A stretch of 40,215 nt of DNA, taken from contig NZ_JADHVT010000032.1 in NCBI RefSeq assembly GCF_016783915.1, positions 1 to 40,215 of the forward strand, given 5' to 3'. Made by a program: the position numbers and the translations under genes. Source of the stretch: Acidovorax sp. (GTDB lineage: Bacteria > Pseudomonadota > Gammaproteobacteria > Burkholderiales > Burkholderiaceae_C). Positions 8,377 through 16,802 of this stretch are shown in pieces. The notes under the pieces were generated by a model that made no database searches, was not told where the DNA came from, and saw only the letters and a program-made list of their open reading frames with translations. Position 1 is the stretch's first letter; each line of letters begins with the position of its first letter.

Positions 8377-9813
8377 ATGCTCACTCTCAGCCCCGAACTC
8401 CAGACACCTCTGGTCAGCCAGATCGTCGATGGTCTGCGGGGGCTCATCGCCGGGCAGGTGCTCAAACCCGGCAGCAAACTCCCGTCCATCCGCGCTTTTG
8501 CCGCTGCGCACGGCGTGAGCGTGTTCACCGTGGTCGAGGCCTACGACCGCCTGGTGGCGCAGGGCTGGCTGGTGTCGCGGGCCAATGCGGGCTTTTTTGT
8601 GAAGCGGCGGGGCGACGAGGGCGCTGCGCCCGGCACTGGTGCGCCCGAGCGGGCCGTGCCCCGTTTTGATGCGCGCTGGTACCTCAAACAAATTTATGAA
8701 AACCGCAACCTGCCCATGAAACCGGGCTGCGGCTGGTTGCCGCACGACTGGCTGTTTGGCGATGCGGTCAAACGCAGCATGCGCCAGCTGTCGTCCGACG
8801 GGCCCGAGCTGGACGGCTATGGCCTGCCGCACGGCCACATGGCGCTGCGCATGGTGGTGGCCGAGTCGCTGGCCGAACACCATCTGGCGGTGGACTCCGA
8901 CCAGGTGCTGCTGACCCAGGGCTCCAGCCAGGCGCTGGACCTGGTGGCGCGGTGCCTGGTCAAGCCCGGCGATGTGGTGTTGGTGGACGACCCCGGCTAC
9001 CCCAACCTGCTGTTCATGCTGCGCTTTGCAGGGGCGCAGGTGGTGGGTGTGCCGCGCACCGCCGCCGGCTACGACCTGCCCGCACTGGAAGCCCTGCTGG
9101 CCGAGCACCAGCCCACGGTGTTCTTCACCCAGCCGCGCCTGCAAAGCCCCACCTGCTCGGTGGCATCGGTGGCGCACCTGCACCGGCTGCTGCAACTGGC
9201 CGAGCAGCACCACTTCATGCTGGTGGAGAACGACATCTACGCCGACATGGACCCCGGTGTGCGCCCCTCGCTGGCCAGCCTGGACCAGCTCAACCGCGTG
9301 ATCTACCTGGGCAGCTTCTCCAAGACGATTTCGCCCAATCTGCGCACCGGCTTTCTGGCGGCGCGGCGTGACCTGCTCGACGAGCTGGTGCAGCTCAAGA
9401 TGATCTCGGGCCTGACCTCGTCAGAGATCACCGAGCGCATCACGTTTGGTGTGGTGACGGATGGGCGCTGGCGCAAGCACCTCAAGTCCCTGCGCGAGCG
9501 CCTGGCCGAGGCGCACCGTACGGTGGGGCGGCGCTTGCTGAACCTGGGGTTCGAGCTGTTCCACGAGCCCGAGGCGGGCATGTACCTGTGGGCCCGGCAC
9601 CCCGACCTGCCCGACAGTGCCGAGCTGTCGAAAGAGGCCACCGGTGCGGGCATCATGCTCGGGCCGGGTCAGCTGTTTCTGGTGGAGCCACGGCCTACGG
9701 GCTGGCTGCGGTTTAACGTGGCGTTCAGCCAGGACGAGCGGATGTGGCGCTTTCTGGAGCAGCGCATCGAGATGGGCCAGCAGGTGGCGGAACAGGGCAG
9801 TTCCCTGACCTGA
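8377..9813 (+). CDS. MocR-family regulator (GntR wHTH fused to aminotransferase fold), GabR/PdxR-like
   Basis: This 478-residue protein has a GntR winged helix-turn-helix (about 5-75, with KLPSIRAFAAAHGVSVFTVVEAY typical of the recognition region), a linker, and a class I aminotransferase-like domain from about 115 on. PLP-site residues are present: DDPGYPN (204-210), the Asp of NDIYADMDP (Asp286) and the Schiff-base Lys of LGSFSKTISP (Lys316). GabR of Bacillus uses PLP and GABA as effectors to activate gabTD; the divergent position to gabT here suggests the same role. The open frame could start at GTG 8332, but ATG 8377 gives the usual N-terminus. The 45-nt repeat copy R2 begins 30 bases after its stop. 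Confidence 0.88.
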   Translation: MLTLSPELQTPLVSQIVDGLRGLIAGQVLKPGSKLPSIRAFAAAHGVSVFTVVEAYDRLVAQGWLVSRANAGFFVKRRGDEGAAPGTGAPERAVPRFDARWYLKQIYENRNLPMKPGCGWLPHDWLFGDAVKRSMRQLSSDGPELDGYGLPHGHMALRMVVAESLAEHHLAVDSDQVLLTQGSSQALDLVARCLVKPGDVVLVDDPGYPNLLFMLRFAGAQVVGVPRTAAGYDLPALEALLAEHQPTVFFTQPRLQSPTCSVASVAHLHRLLQLAEQHHFMLVENDIYADMDPGVRPSLASLDQLNRVIYLGSFSKTISPNLRTGFLAARRDLLDELVQLKMISGLTSSEITERITFGVVTDGRWRKHLKSLRERLAEAHRTVGRRLLNLGFELFHEPEAGMYLWARHPDLPDSAELSKEATGAGIMLGPGQLFLVEPRPTGWLRFNVAFSQDERMWRFLEQRIEMGQQVAEQGSSLT

Positions 9814-9843
9814 GTACGCGGTTTGAAGCGTTTTGGGGCGGAT

Positions 9844-9888
9844 GCGCTAGTGCAATATGCCTGGATTGCTATTAAATAGATAGTGATT
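9844..9888 (+). repeat. 45-nt GCGCTAG repeat, copy R2
   Basis: The sequence reads GCGCTAGTGCAATATGCCTG and then GATTGCTATTAAATAGATAG. It aligns without gaps to the copy inside gluQ (about 30 of 45 identical by eye) and, in reverse orientation, to the copy inside alaS (25 of 35 over the best part). It lies between the MocR gene stop and hairpin element B. Confidence 0.75.
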
Positions 9889-9925
9889 GACGCAACTGCC
9901 CGTGGCCCGGGGGTGGTCTGGTCCA

Positions 9926-10094
9926 TAGGGACCCTCTGCACGAATCACCGCGTCGTGTGCATCAGCGGGCTCGGGCGGTCTGCTGCGTTGCAAATACTCG
10001 CAATAGCTACGGCTATTGCTGCGTTTTGCGCCTTGCAACCCCTCCCGATCCGCTGCGCTCACTTGGCCAGCGAGATTCGTGCAGAGGGTCCCTA
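9926..10094. repeat. Long nested hairpin element (copy B)
   Basis: A 21-bp perfect inverted repeat bounds the element: left arm 9926-9946 (begins TAGGGACCCTCTGC), right arm 10074-10094. Inside is an imperfect long stem and a central hairpin, GCAATAGC (10000-10007) and GCTATTGC (10012-10019) with loop TACG. The stretch from about 9978 to 10060 aligns with the core of the element at 37128-37293 (GTCTGC.GCGTTGC, GCGCCTTGCA, CCCTTCCCG/CCCCTCCCG), although the outer arms differ. The right arm contains the stop codon of the GntR gene. It accounts for most of the 278-bp gap between the MocR gene and the GntR gene, in which I see no protein gene. Confidence 0.8.
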
Positions 10095-10766
10095 GCGGTC
10101 AATGATGCGCCGCGCAAAGCGCTCCAGGTACTCCATCAGCTGCTCCGCGCCCGCCACGGCCTGGGCCTCGTCGCCACTGGCAATGCCCTGCGCCAGTTGC
10201 ATGTGCGCGCGGGCACCCTCTGACACCTCGCCCTCGTGCTGGTAGGCGTACCAGAAGCGGCGGCACTGCACGATGAGCGGTTGCACGCATTTGACGGCCG
10301 AGTGGTTCTGGCTGGCCTGGTGGGTGACGAGGTCCAGTTCATGGTCGGCCAGCATGTAGTCGTCGAGGTGGCCGCGCGCTGCGGCTTGCACCATGTTTTC
10401 CGCACAACGCACGATGGCCTGGCGCTGCGGCGCGGTGGCGCGGCGTGCGGCGTTGGAGGCCAGCAGGCGCTCCAGAACGCGGCGGGTCTGGATCACGTCC
10501 AGGTGGTCGGCCAGGTCGATGTGCGACACCAGCAGCCCGCGCCGGGGCTGCTGCACGATGAGCCCGATGGACACCATGCGCAGCAGCGCCTCGCGCACCG
10601 GTGTGCGACCCAGGCCCGTGCTCTCGGCGATCTCGGCCTCCACCACGGGGCTGCCGGGCTGCAGCTGCAGCGTGGAGATCATGGTCTCGATGGCGTCGTA
10701 GGCCACGTCCGCCGCGCGCCGCTTGGGCGCGGGGTCTTGCTGGGGGGAGGGGCGGCGGAGTGTCAT
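10092..10766 (-). CDS. GntR-family (FCD subfamily) regulator of the hydroxyproline island
   Basis: This 224-residue regulator has an N-terminal winged helix-turn-helix (about 20-85, with EAEIAESTGLGRTPVREALLRM as the recognition part). An all-helical FCD effector domain follows (about 90-215; LADHELDLVTHQAS carries the metal/ligand-binding Asp and His expected in this family). The open frame extends 62 codons upstream but without domain features, so ATG 10766 is chosen. It lies 67 bases downstream of the TRAP binding-protein gene on the same strand. Two matching AT-rich 25-bp sites at 13912 and 18742 upstream of the island's two gene groups are its likely targets. Its stop codon lies in the right arm of hairpin element B. 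Confidence 0.85.
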   Translation of the reverse strand: MTLRRPSPQQDPAPKRRAADVAYDAIETMISTLQLQPGSPVVEAEIAESTGLGRTPVREALLRMVSIGLIVQQPRRGLLVSHIDLADHLDVIQTRRVLERLLASNAARRATAPQRQAIVRCAENMVQAAARGHLDDYMLADHELDLVTHQASQNHSAVKCVQPLIVQCRRFWYAYQHEGEVSEGARAHMQLAQGIASGDEAQAVAGAEQLMEYLERFARRIIDR

Positions 10767-10833
10767 CGGGCGTGAAGGACGTTGCGGGAGGCCGCATCTT
10801 ATGGGATGCGGCCCCGGTGACCCTTGCGGACTG

Positions 10834-11859
10834 TCAGAGGCTTGCGCCCGCCTTGCGCAGCTCGGCAATCTGCGGTGCCTTGGGCAGCCACAGTTTGTCG
10901 AACTCCTGGATGATGCCGTCCGGGTTGAACGACGATGCCGTCTTGAAGGCAATGGACGTGCCCTTGAACTTCTCGATCAGCCCGGCCTCGGTGGTCACGA
11001 TGTCATTGATCTGCGCATCCAGCGACTGGGCCGCCAGCTTGCGGATGATGTCCTTGTCCTTGGCATCCAGACCTTGCCAGATGCGGCCGGAGACCAGCGG
11101 AGCGAACGGCATGAACAGGGCGTTCATCTGCAGCAGCGTCTTGGCCACCTTGTCGAAACGCTGGTTCCAGGAGAACTCGATATCCGCCTCCAGCCCATCG
11201 ACCTGGCCGTTGCTCATGGCATCAAACACCTGCGGCGTGGGGATGGGCGTGGGCGCTGCGCCCAGCATTTGATAAAAGTCGCGGTACACGGGCGTGGGGT
11301 TGATGCGCAGCTTCATGCCCTTGATGTCGGTGGGCACGCTGATGTCCTTGGTGGAGAACACGGCGCGCATGCCGGTGATGCCCCAGCCCAGGCCAATGGT
11401 GCCGGTCTCGCGGGGTAGCGCCTCCAGCAGCTTGGTGGCGGCTGGGTGCTTGACCAGCTTGGCCACGGCGGGCGTGGAGCGCACCAGGTACGGCGCATTG
11501 ATGGCCGCGATGCTGGACACGCGCGAGCCCAGCTCGGCCGCCTGGATCCAGCCCATGTCGAGAGCACCGGACTGCAGCTGCTGCATCATGGCCGCCTCGT
11601 TGCCCAACTGGCCCGAGTGGAAGACGGTGACGCTCAGGCGCCCGTCGGTTTCCTTCTTCAGTGCCTCGCCAAACTGCAGTGCGGCGCGGTTCCAGGAGTG
11701 GCCTGCGGGCGTGATCAGGCCCAGGCGAAACTCCTTGGCGTCGGCGGCACGCACCAGCGCTGGAAAGCCCAGCCCCGTGACGGTGGCAGCGGCCACGGCG
11801 TGGCGCTGGATGAAATGGCGGCGGGTGACAGTGCTGGTGTTGGCAGGCTGGTTCGTCAT
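10834..11859 (-). CDS. dctP: TRAP transporter substrate-binding protein (DctP family)
   Basis: This 341-residue periplasmic protein starts with a twin-arginine signal: TRRHFI at 12-17 followed by a hydrophobic stretch ending ALVRAADA. TRAP binding proteins bind carboxylate-containing ligands and deliver them to the DctQM membrane pair. Typical family parts are seen, such as GHSWNRAALQFGEALKKETDGR near the N-terminus and the ligand-clasping segment GMKLRINPTPVYRDFYQMLG. The open frame extends 18 codons upstream; the signal peptide supports ATG 11859. It is 60 bases downstream of dctM. The genomic setting suggests hydroxyproline or a proline-like amino acid as ligand, which is inference. Confidence 0.88.
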   Translation of the reverse strand: MTNQPANTSTVTRRHFIQRHAVAAATVTGLGFPALVRAADAKEFRLGLITPAGHSWNRAALQFGEALKKETDGRLSVTVFHSGQLGNEAAMMQQLQSGALDMGWIQAAELGSRVSSIAAINAPYLVRSTPAVAKLVKHPAATKLLEALPRETGTIGLGWGITGMRAVFSTKDISVPTDIKGMKLRINPTPVYRDFYQMLGAAPTPIPTPQVFDAMSNGQVDGLEADIEFSWNQRFDKVAKTLLQMNALFMPFAPLVSGRIWQGLDAKDKDIIRKLAAQSLDAQINDIVTTEAGLIEKFKGTSIAFKTASSFNPDGIIQEFDKLWLPKAPQIAELRKAGASL

Positions 11860-11919
11860 GGTGAACTCCGTGTGAAAGAACGTTGGGAGGGAGACGGATC
11901 TGTCGGACGGCATGCCCCG

Positions 11920-13185
11920 CTACTTGAGCAGGCCGAGCGACAGGCTGGGGAACAGCGACAACATCACCAGCGCCACGCAGCTGATGATGAAAAACGGCAA
12001 CGTGACGATGAACATCTTTCCGGGCTTGGCCCCGGTGACGGCTGACGCGACAAAAAAGCTCAGGCCCACGGGTGGGGTCATCAGCCCCAGCACCAGGTTG
12101 ACGACGATCACCACACCAAAATGGCGCGGGTCGATGTGATAGACCTCGGTGGCAATCGGCAGCAGGATGGGCGCGGTCATGATGAGACCGGGGATGCCGT
12201 CGATCACCGTGCCGATGACCAGCAGGATGACGTTGGTGAGCAGCAAGAAGGTGACCGGGTCGTGCGCCACGGTCTGCACCCAGGCGGCCACCATCTGAGG
12301 CACCTTGCCGTAGATCAGCAACCACGAGAACACGGCCGCTGCCGCCACCAAAAACAGCACGATGGCGGAGTAAATGGCTGAGCGCAGCAGGATGGCGGGC
12401 ATGGCGCTGAACCGGAACTCCTTGGTCACATAGCGCCCCACCAGCGCCGATACCAGCGCACCCACGGCGGCAGATTCGGTCGGGTTGGCCAGGCCACTGA
12501 GGATGGAGCCCACGATGATGATGGGGATCAGCAGTGTGGGGCTGGCTTGCACCACGGTGCGCGCGCGCTGGGCCAGCGTGCGCTTTTCGCTGCGCGGGTA
12601 GTTGTAGACAAAGCCCATGAGCGCGATCACGACAAAGAACAGCACGGTGAGCAGCACCCCGGGCAGGATGCCTGCAATCAGCATGTCGCCCACGGCCACC
12701 TGGGCCAGCACGCTGTAGACCACAAACATTACCGAGGGCGGGATGATGGGCCCCAGCATGCCGCCGTACACCGTGAGGCCGGCCGCAAAGGTCTTGTCGT
12801 AGCCCTGCTTTTCCATCTCGGGCACCATGACCTGCGACATGATGGCCACCTGCGCGGTGGCCGAGCCGATGATGGACGACACCAGCATGTTGGCCAGGAT
12901 GTTCACGTAGGCCAGCCCCCCTTTGACCGAACCGATGAAGGCCATGGACAGGTCCACCAGCCGCCGCGTGATGCCGCCGCTGTTCATGATCTCGCCGATC
13001 AGGATGAACAGCGGGATGGCGATGAGGCCATAGCTGTCCACCCCGCCGAGCATCTGCATGGGGAACGACTGGAACAGCACCGGGCTGCCGATGCTGAGGA
13101 TGTACACCGCGCCCGACAGGCACAGGCATACGCCGATGGGCACACCCACCATCAATGCGGCGAGGAAAAACAGGGTGGTGATCAT
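11920..13185 (-). CDS. dctM: TRAP transporter large permease (DctM family)
   Basis: This 421-residue integral membrane protein has about 12 helices and belongs to the DctM/ion-transporter superfamily. It is the sodium-driven transport subunit. Recognisable parts are the N-terminal GVPIGVCLCLSGAVYI helix, PLFILIGEIMNSGGITRRLV (about 58-77), the motif GMLGPIIPPSVMFVVYS (about 136-152) and NPTESAAVGALVSALVG (about 233-249), which are conserved in TRAP large subunits. It follows dctQ by 37 bases and precedes dctP. Separate DctQ and DctM proteins, not a fusion, are used here. Confidence 0.9.
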   Translation of the reverse strand: MITTLFFLAALMVGVPIGVCLCLSGAVYILSIGSPVLFQSFPMQMLGGVDSYGLIAIPLFILIGEIMNSGGITRRLVDLSMAFIGSVKGGLAYVNILANMLVSSIIGSATAQVAIMSQVMVPEMEKQGYDKTFAAGLTVYGGMLGPIIPPSVMFVVYSVLAQVAVGDMLIAGILPGVLLTVLFFVVIALMGFVYNYPRSEKRTLAQRARTVVQASPTLLIPIIIVGSILSGLANPTESAAVGALVSALVGRYVTKEFRFSAMPAILLRSAIYSAIVLFLVAAAAVFSWLLIYGKVPQMVAAWVQTVAHDPVTFLLLTNVILLVIGTVIDGIPGLIMTAPILLPIATEVYHIDPRHFGVVIVVNLVLGLMTPPVGLSFFVASAVTGAKPGKMFIVTLPFFIISCVALVMLSLFPSLSLGLLK

Positions 13186-13222
13186 GGTCGGGCTCTGGTG
13201 GGTTTTGCGGGCGCAGGGGCGT

Positions 13223-13858
13223 TCAGTTCACGGCGTCGGCGTTGACTACGTCGAAGCCCGCGTGCTGCACACGCTCTGCAGCGCCCATGTCTTCGAGCAG
13301 GTTGGCCAGTGCATGCACGCTGAAGGTGGCCGAGAAGATCGGCAGGATGAGTTGCAGCACCCAGGTGGGCCAGTTCAGCGTCTGGGTGCGCTCGGTGTAG
13401 ATGAAATTGAAGCTCTCGGCCGCAAACTCCTTGGCGTCAAAGCCGTAGCGCGCAATGCCGATGGGGTCCATCCACACCCAGCACATCACCAGCATGGCCA
13501 GGCCAAACAGCAGCACGCCGGACGTGGCCACCACCTTGAATGTCTTGGCGCCCAGCGCGCCGAGGTGGTCGGTCAGCATGGTCACGGCAAAGTCCATGCG
13601 CAGCCGCGTCATGACCGAGGCGCCCACAAAGGTCAGCCAGACCACCGTGTAGACCGCCGCCTCGTCAACCCAGTAGATGGGCATGCCGGTGTAGCGCGTG
13701 ACCACGTTGAGCAGGATCAGCAGCACTAGCAACGTCATGAGGGCGGTGAGCAGATGCCGCTCCATGCGCAGAACCTGCGTGGACAGCGCAAGCACCCAGC
13801 GGACGGGAGCGCGGGGCGCCGGAGATTGCGGGGCGGGTGGACTGTTGGGCGTGGGCAT
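13223..13858 (-). CDS. dctQ: TRAP transporter small permease (DctQ family)
   Basis: This 211-residue membrane protein has four predicted helices. The DctQ signature is seen around LLNVVTRYTGMPIYWVDEAAVYTVVWLTFVGA (about 48-79), with the conserved Glu/Asp at the helix interface. A Pro-rich cytoplasmic N-terminus of about 25 residues precedes the first helix. It is the first gene of the TRAP group, with a 25-bp AT-rich candidate operator starting 54 bases upstream of its ATG, so the TRAP-regulator group probably has its own promoter separate from the enzyme group. Confidence 0.85.
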   Translation of the reverse strand: MPTPNSPPAPQSPAPRAPVRWVLALSTQVLRMERHLLTALMTLLVLLILLNVVTRYTGMPIYWVDEAAVYTVVWLTFVGASVMTRLRMDFAVTMLTDHLGALGAKTFKVVATSGVLLFGLAMLVMCWVWMDPIGIARYGFDAKEFAAESFNFIYTERTQTLNWPTWVLQLILPIFSATFSVHALANLLEDMGAAERVQHAGFDVVNADAVN

Positions 13859-13911
13859 GATGGGGTTCCTGGGGAGGAGGCGCGGCGATGAAAGAGAAAG
13901 CCTTGTGCCTT

Positions 13912-13936
13912 TTAATATCTAACAAATATATTTAAA
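13912..13936. promoter_or_regulatory. AT-rich operator/promoter upstream of the TRAP genes (site 1)
   Basis: The 25-bp all-but-one AT/low-GC block begins TTAATATCTAACAA and ends TATTTAAA. It matches the site at 18742-18766 (TTAATATATTAACAA.. TATTTAAA) with compensating one-base gaps and has the same orientation relative to its downstream genes. In a GC-rich region such similarity between two promoters of one island points to a common regulator, most simply the GntR protein at 10092. It also supplies -10-like TATATT on the minus strand. Confidence 0.65.
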
Positions 13937-14007
13937 AGCAAGATGGATGCCTGCTGGGTGCGGGTAAGCCCTGAAAGGAAGGACGGGGAAAAACGGCTGC
14001 GCGCGCG

Positions 14008-15375
14008 TCAGCCCGAGGGAGTTGCGAGCTCGCGCTGAGCGCTGGTGGTGGGCGCGGGCGTGCAGGCTGCCAGCGTGCCAATGCGTGTGGGCGCCAGCAG
14101 ATGCCGTGGGGGCGCAGGCGTCCAGCCAAAAAGGTGCTGGGTGGCCGCGCCGCAAATGCGGCCCTGGCAGGCGCCCATGCCACAGCGGGTGTGGAGCTTG
14201 GCCTCGATCCAGCCGTCGCGATCGGCCAGTGCAGCGTAGGGCACGTCTTCGCAGCGGCACACCAGGGTGCCGGGTTGCGCCAATGTCTTGAGTGTTTCGT
14301 TCAGCGGGAAAGAAGCCTGCAGCATCTGCGCAAAGCCCTCCCAGCGTGCCAGTTGCGGGCGCAGCGCCTGGGCCTGTTGCACCTGTCCCGCTGCCACATG
14401 TCCTGCCATGGCGCCCTGAACCAGTGCACGTTCGCTGCCGCCAAAGCCGGTGGCTTCACCCGCGGCGAACACACCGGGCACGCTGGTGCGCATCTGTGCA
14501 TCGACAGCCAGGCCCTGGCCACCGCTCAGCGGCCCGCCCAGTGTGCAGCCCAGCATCTGCCCCAGGTGGGTGTTGGGCACCAGCCCGAACCCGCAGGCCA
14601 CGCGGTCGCAAGCCATGGTTTCTTCGGCGTGTTGGCCTTTGCGCAGCCTCACTGTTTGCACCTGCGTGGTGCCTTGGACTTCCAGCACATGGCTGCTGGC
14701 GCGCAACTGTGGGTGAAGCAGCGTGAGGGCTTGCAACGCCTTGGCAGGCCAGCGCGGCAGTTGCGCTGCAAAGCCAGCGAGCGCGCTCCACGGCGCCTGC
14801 TCGGCCACGCGCACCACGGTGGCACCCGCTTTGTTGGCGGTGGCGGCAGCGGCCAGCAGCAGAGGGCCTGTGCCTGCAATGACGATGCGCTGGCCGCGCA
14901 CGTCGAGCCCTGCCTTGATGAGGGCCTGCAAGGCGCCTGCACCCGTCACACCGGGCAACGTCCAGCCCGGAAAGGGCAGCAGCAGCTCGCGGGCTCCGGT
15001 GCACAGGATGATGCGGTGGCTGTGCTGGGTCCAGCCCCGGTCTGCGTCTTCCAGCAGCAGGGTAGGGGCCTTGTCGCTGGGTTGGGAATCACCCAGGCCC
15101 ACCACGCGGGTGCCAGGCAGCAGGCGGATGTTGGTGTGCCGGGCCAGCGCCGCGCGGTGCTGTTGCGCCAGGGCGGGCAAGACCACCTGGGGGCCGTCGC
15201 GCCAGATTTGCCCACCGGGCTGCGGGTTGTCGTCCACGATGGTGATCGCTGCCCCGCTGGGCGCGGCAGCGAGGGCGGCCGCCAAACCTGCAGGGCCTGC
15301 GCCGATGATGAGGATGTCGCAGTGCTCGTGCGCCGAGTGTTGCTCGGTCATGGATGGGGTCACGGGCTGGTTCAT
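14008..15375 (-). CDS. D-hydroxyproline dehydrogenase, FAD/NAD-binding alpha-type subunit with [2Fe-2S] domain
   Basis: This 455-residue flavoprotein resembles HcnB/opine-oxidase A subunits and the alpha subunit of heteromeric cis-4-hydroxy-D-proline dehydrogenases (Lhp system). The first dinucleotide site is IIGAGPAG (23-30), followed by GGQIWRDGP (54-62). A second nucleotide site is IAGTGPLLLAAA (166-177), and the FAD motif GVFAAGEATGFGG lies at 301-313. A C-terminal BFD-like iron-sulfur domain has CRC (373-375) and CGMGACQGRIC (398-408). The start ATG (15375) overlaps the stop of the ferredoxin-like gene by four bases, which supports this start against a longer frame. It ends the enzyme group of the island. 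Confidence 0.85.
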   Translation of the reverse strand: MNQPVTPSMTEQHSAHEHCDILIIGAGPAGLAAALAAAPSGAAITIVDDNPQPGGQIWRDGPQVVLPALAQQHRAALARHTNIRLLPGTRVVGLGDSQPSDKAPTLLLEDADRGWTQHSHRIILCTGARELLLPFPGWTLPGVTGAGALQALIKAGLDVRGQRIVIAGTGPLLLAAAATANKAGATVVRVAEQAPWSALAGFAAQLPRWPAKALQALTLLHPQLRASSHVLEVQGTTQVQTVRLRKGQHAEETMACDRVACGFGLVPNTHLGQMLGCTLGGPLSGGQGLAVDAQMRTSVPGVFAAGEATGFGGSERALVQGAMAGHVAAGQVQQAQALRPQLARWEGFAQMLQASFPLNETLKTLAQPGTLVCRCEDVPYAALADRDGWIEAKLHTRCGMGACQGRICGAATQHLFGWTPAPPRHLLAPTRIGTLAACTPAPTTSAQRELATPSG

Positions 15376-15659
15376 GGCGTGGCGCTCCCGGGTGCTGTGC
15401 CGACATCGGTATGAATCGACATGCCGTCGGTGCAGACCGTCTGGCACGCCAGGCGTGTGCGGCCGTGGATGCGGACCCGGCATTCGTGGCACACCCCCAT
15501 GCCACACAGCGGTGCCCGCGCCTCGCCGGTGACAGAGGTGCGTGTGGTGCCTGGCGTTTGCTGCGCCAGGGCGGCGGCGACGCTGGTCCCTGCGGGCACC
15601 TGCAGGGGGGTGCCATTCACCACGATGTGCACCAGGGCGGGTGTTCTGGATGGGGTCAT
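15372..15659 (-). CDS. D-hydroxyproline dehydrogenase, small [2Fe-2S] subunit
   Basis: This 95-residue protein has the plant-type/HcnA-like [2Fe-2S] fold. Cluster Cys residues are 52, 57 and 60 in LCGMGVCHEC and 72 in ACQTVC, with Cys76 extra. Proteins of this size between a DAO-like and an HcnB-like subunit are the gamma subunit of heteromeric amine/imino-acid dehydrogenases and pass electrons between the flavins and to the respiratory chain. Both ends overlap neighbours by four bases (ATGA), so translation of all three subunits is probably coupled. Confidence 0.85.
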   Translation of the reverse strand: MTPSRTPALVHIVVNGTPLQVPAGTSVAAALAQQTPGTTRTSVTGEARAPLCGMGVCHECRVRIHGRTRLACQTVCTDGMSIHTDVGTAPGSATP

Positions 15660-16771
15660 GGTGTGCTCAGGCCCGCAAAGCGGGCAGGTGCATAGGGCGT
15701 GGGGTCGATCGCAGGCGTGCCTCCTGCGATTTGCGCGGCCAGCAACTGTGCGGTGGCCGGGGCAGTGGTCACGCCCAGCCCTTCATGGCCCACGGCCAGC
15801 CATAGGTGCGGGTGTTCGGGGTGCGCGCCAATCAGAGGCAGGCTGTCGGGCGTGGCGGCGCGAAATCCGGTCCAGGTGCGAATGGCGTTGAGGTCGGCCA
15901 GGCCCGGCAGGTAGTCGAGTGCACGTTGCAGCATGCGCGCCATGACGGCGTTGTTGACAGCGGGATCGGTGGTGTCGAACTCGCGCGACGAGCCGATCAG
16001 CAACTGCCCTGTGGGCCGGGGCTGCACGTTGAAGGCCACCGAGGTACCGTCGCTGTGGTGCGCGCTGGTGATGTAGCCCAACTCCACCAGCTGGTGGTGC
16101 ACGGAGCCTGGGTAGCGGTCGGTGATGACGAGGTGGCCCTTTTTGGGGCGCAGCGGCAGGCCGGGACACAGCTGCGGGGCCTGGATGCCGCTGGCCAGCA
16201 CGATGGCGCCGGCGCTGCGCTGGCTTCCGTCGCGCAGGGTGACGGTGTGGCCGTCGATCTGCATCGCTTCAGCCTGCTCAAACACAAAGTGTCCGTGGGC
16301 TGCGGCCTGGTCCAGCAGCCACTGGGCTGCGCGCGGGGCATAGACCACGCTGTCCCCCTGCACCTTGAGCGCACCCGCCAGACCGGGGCGCAGTGCGGGT
16401 TCTGTGCGGGACAGGGCGGCCGCGTCGAGCATGTCGCAGGCGATGCCGTGCGCTCGCAGGGTGGTGCGTTTGTCATGTGCCGCCTGCAGTTCTGCATCGT
16501 TGGCAGCCAGCCAGAGCGTGCCGCAGGCGGTGAAAGCGCAGCCTGCGTCCATATGGGGCGCCCAGGTGTGCCAGAGGTCCAGTGATGTCTGGCTCAGCGC
16601 CAGTTCAGCCTGGTTGTCGTCCATCACCACCAGGTGGCCCATGCCTGCCGCCGTTGCGCCGCCGAGGCGCGCATCGATCACACGCACCGAGAGCCCGGCC
16701 TGTGCGAGGGCGTGGGCGCAGGCGGCGCCCACGATGCCGGCGCCAATGACGAGAACGTCGGTGTGTTGCAT
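15656..16771 (-). CDS. D-hydroxyproline dehydrogenase, DAO-type catalytic subunit
   Basis: This 371-residue FAD protein of the D-amino-acid oxidase (DadA/glycine oxidase) fold has VIGAGIVGAACAHAL at the N-terminus (FAD site), GATAAGMGHLVVM, and the late motif TGFRAATPDSLPLIGAHP followed by AVGHEGLGVTTAPATA near the C-terminus. In the known Lhp/Hcn-type complexes this beta subunit oxidises the D-imino acid, here cis-4-hydroxy-D-proline to 1-pyrroline-4-hydroxy-2-carboxylate. ATG 16771 gives the usual N-terminus; the open frame upstream overlaps the epimerase end. It lies 31 bases after the epimerase gene and overlaps the small subunit by four bases. Confidence 0.87.
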   Translation of the reverse strand: MQHTDVLVIGAGIVGAACAHALAQAGLSVRVIDARLGGATAAGMGHLVVMDDNQAELALSQTSLDLWHTWAPHMDAGCAFTACGTLWLAANDAELQAAHDKRTTLRAHGIACDMLDAAALSRTEPALRPGLAGALKVQGDSVVYAPRAAQWLLDQAAAHGHFVFEQAEAMQIDGHTVTLRDGSQRSAGAIVLASGIQAPQLCPGLPLRPKKGHLVITDRYPGSVHHQLVELGYITSAHHSDGTSVAFNVQPRPTGQLLIGSSREFDTTDPAVNNAVMARMLQRALDYLPGLADLNAIRTWTGFRAATPDSLPLIGAHPEHPHLWLAVGHEGLGVTTAPATAQLLAAQIAGGTPAIDPTPYAPARFAGLSTP

Positions 16772-16802
16772 GGCGCGCGTGTGTTTTTGGACGAGCGGCG
16801 GA

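Noticed and set aside
9926-10094. Element B considered as an insertion sequence or attachment site
   Set aside because: It encodes no transposase, and no flanking target duplication is visible; it is reported as a hairpin repeat only.
11222-13129. 635-codon minus-strand frame overlapping dctP and dctM
   Set aside because: It is a shifted frame across two clear TRAP genes; His/Arg/Pro-rich and without family features.
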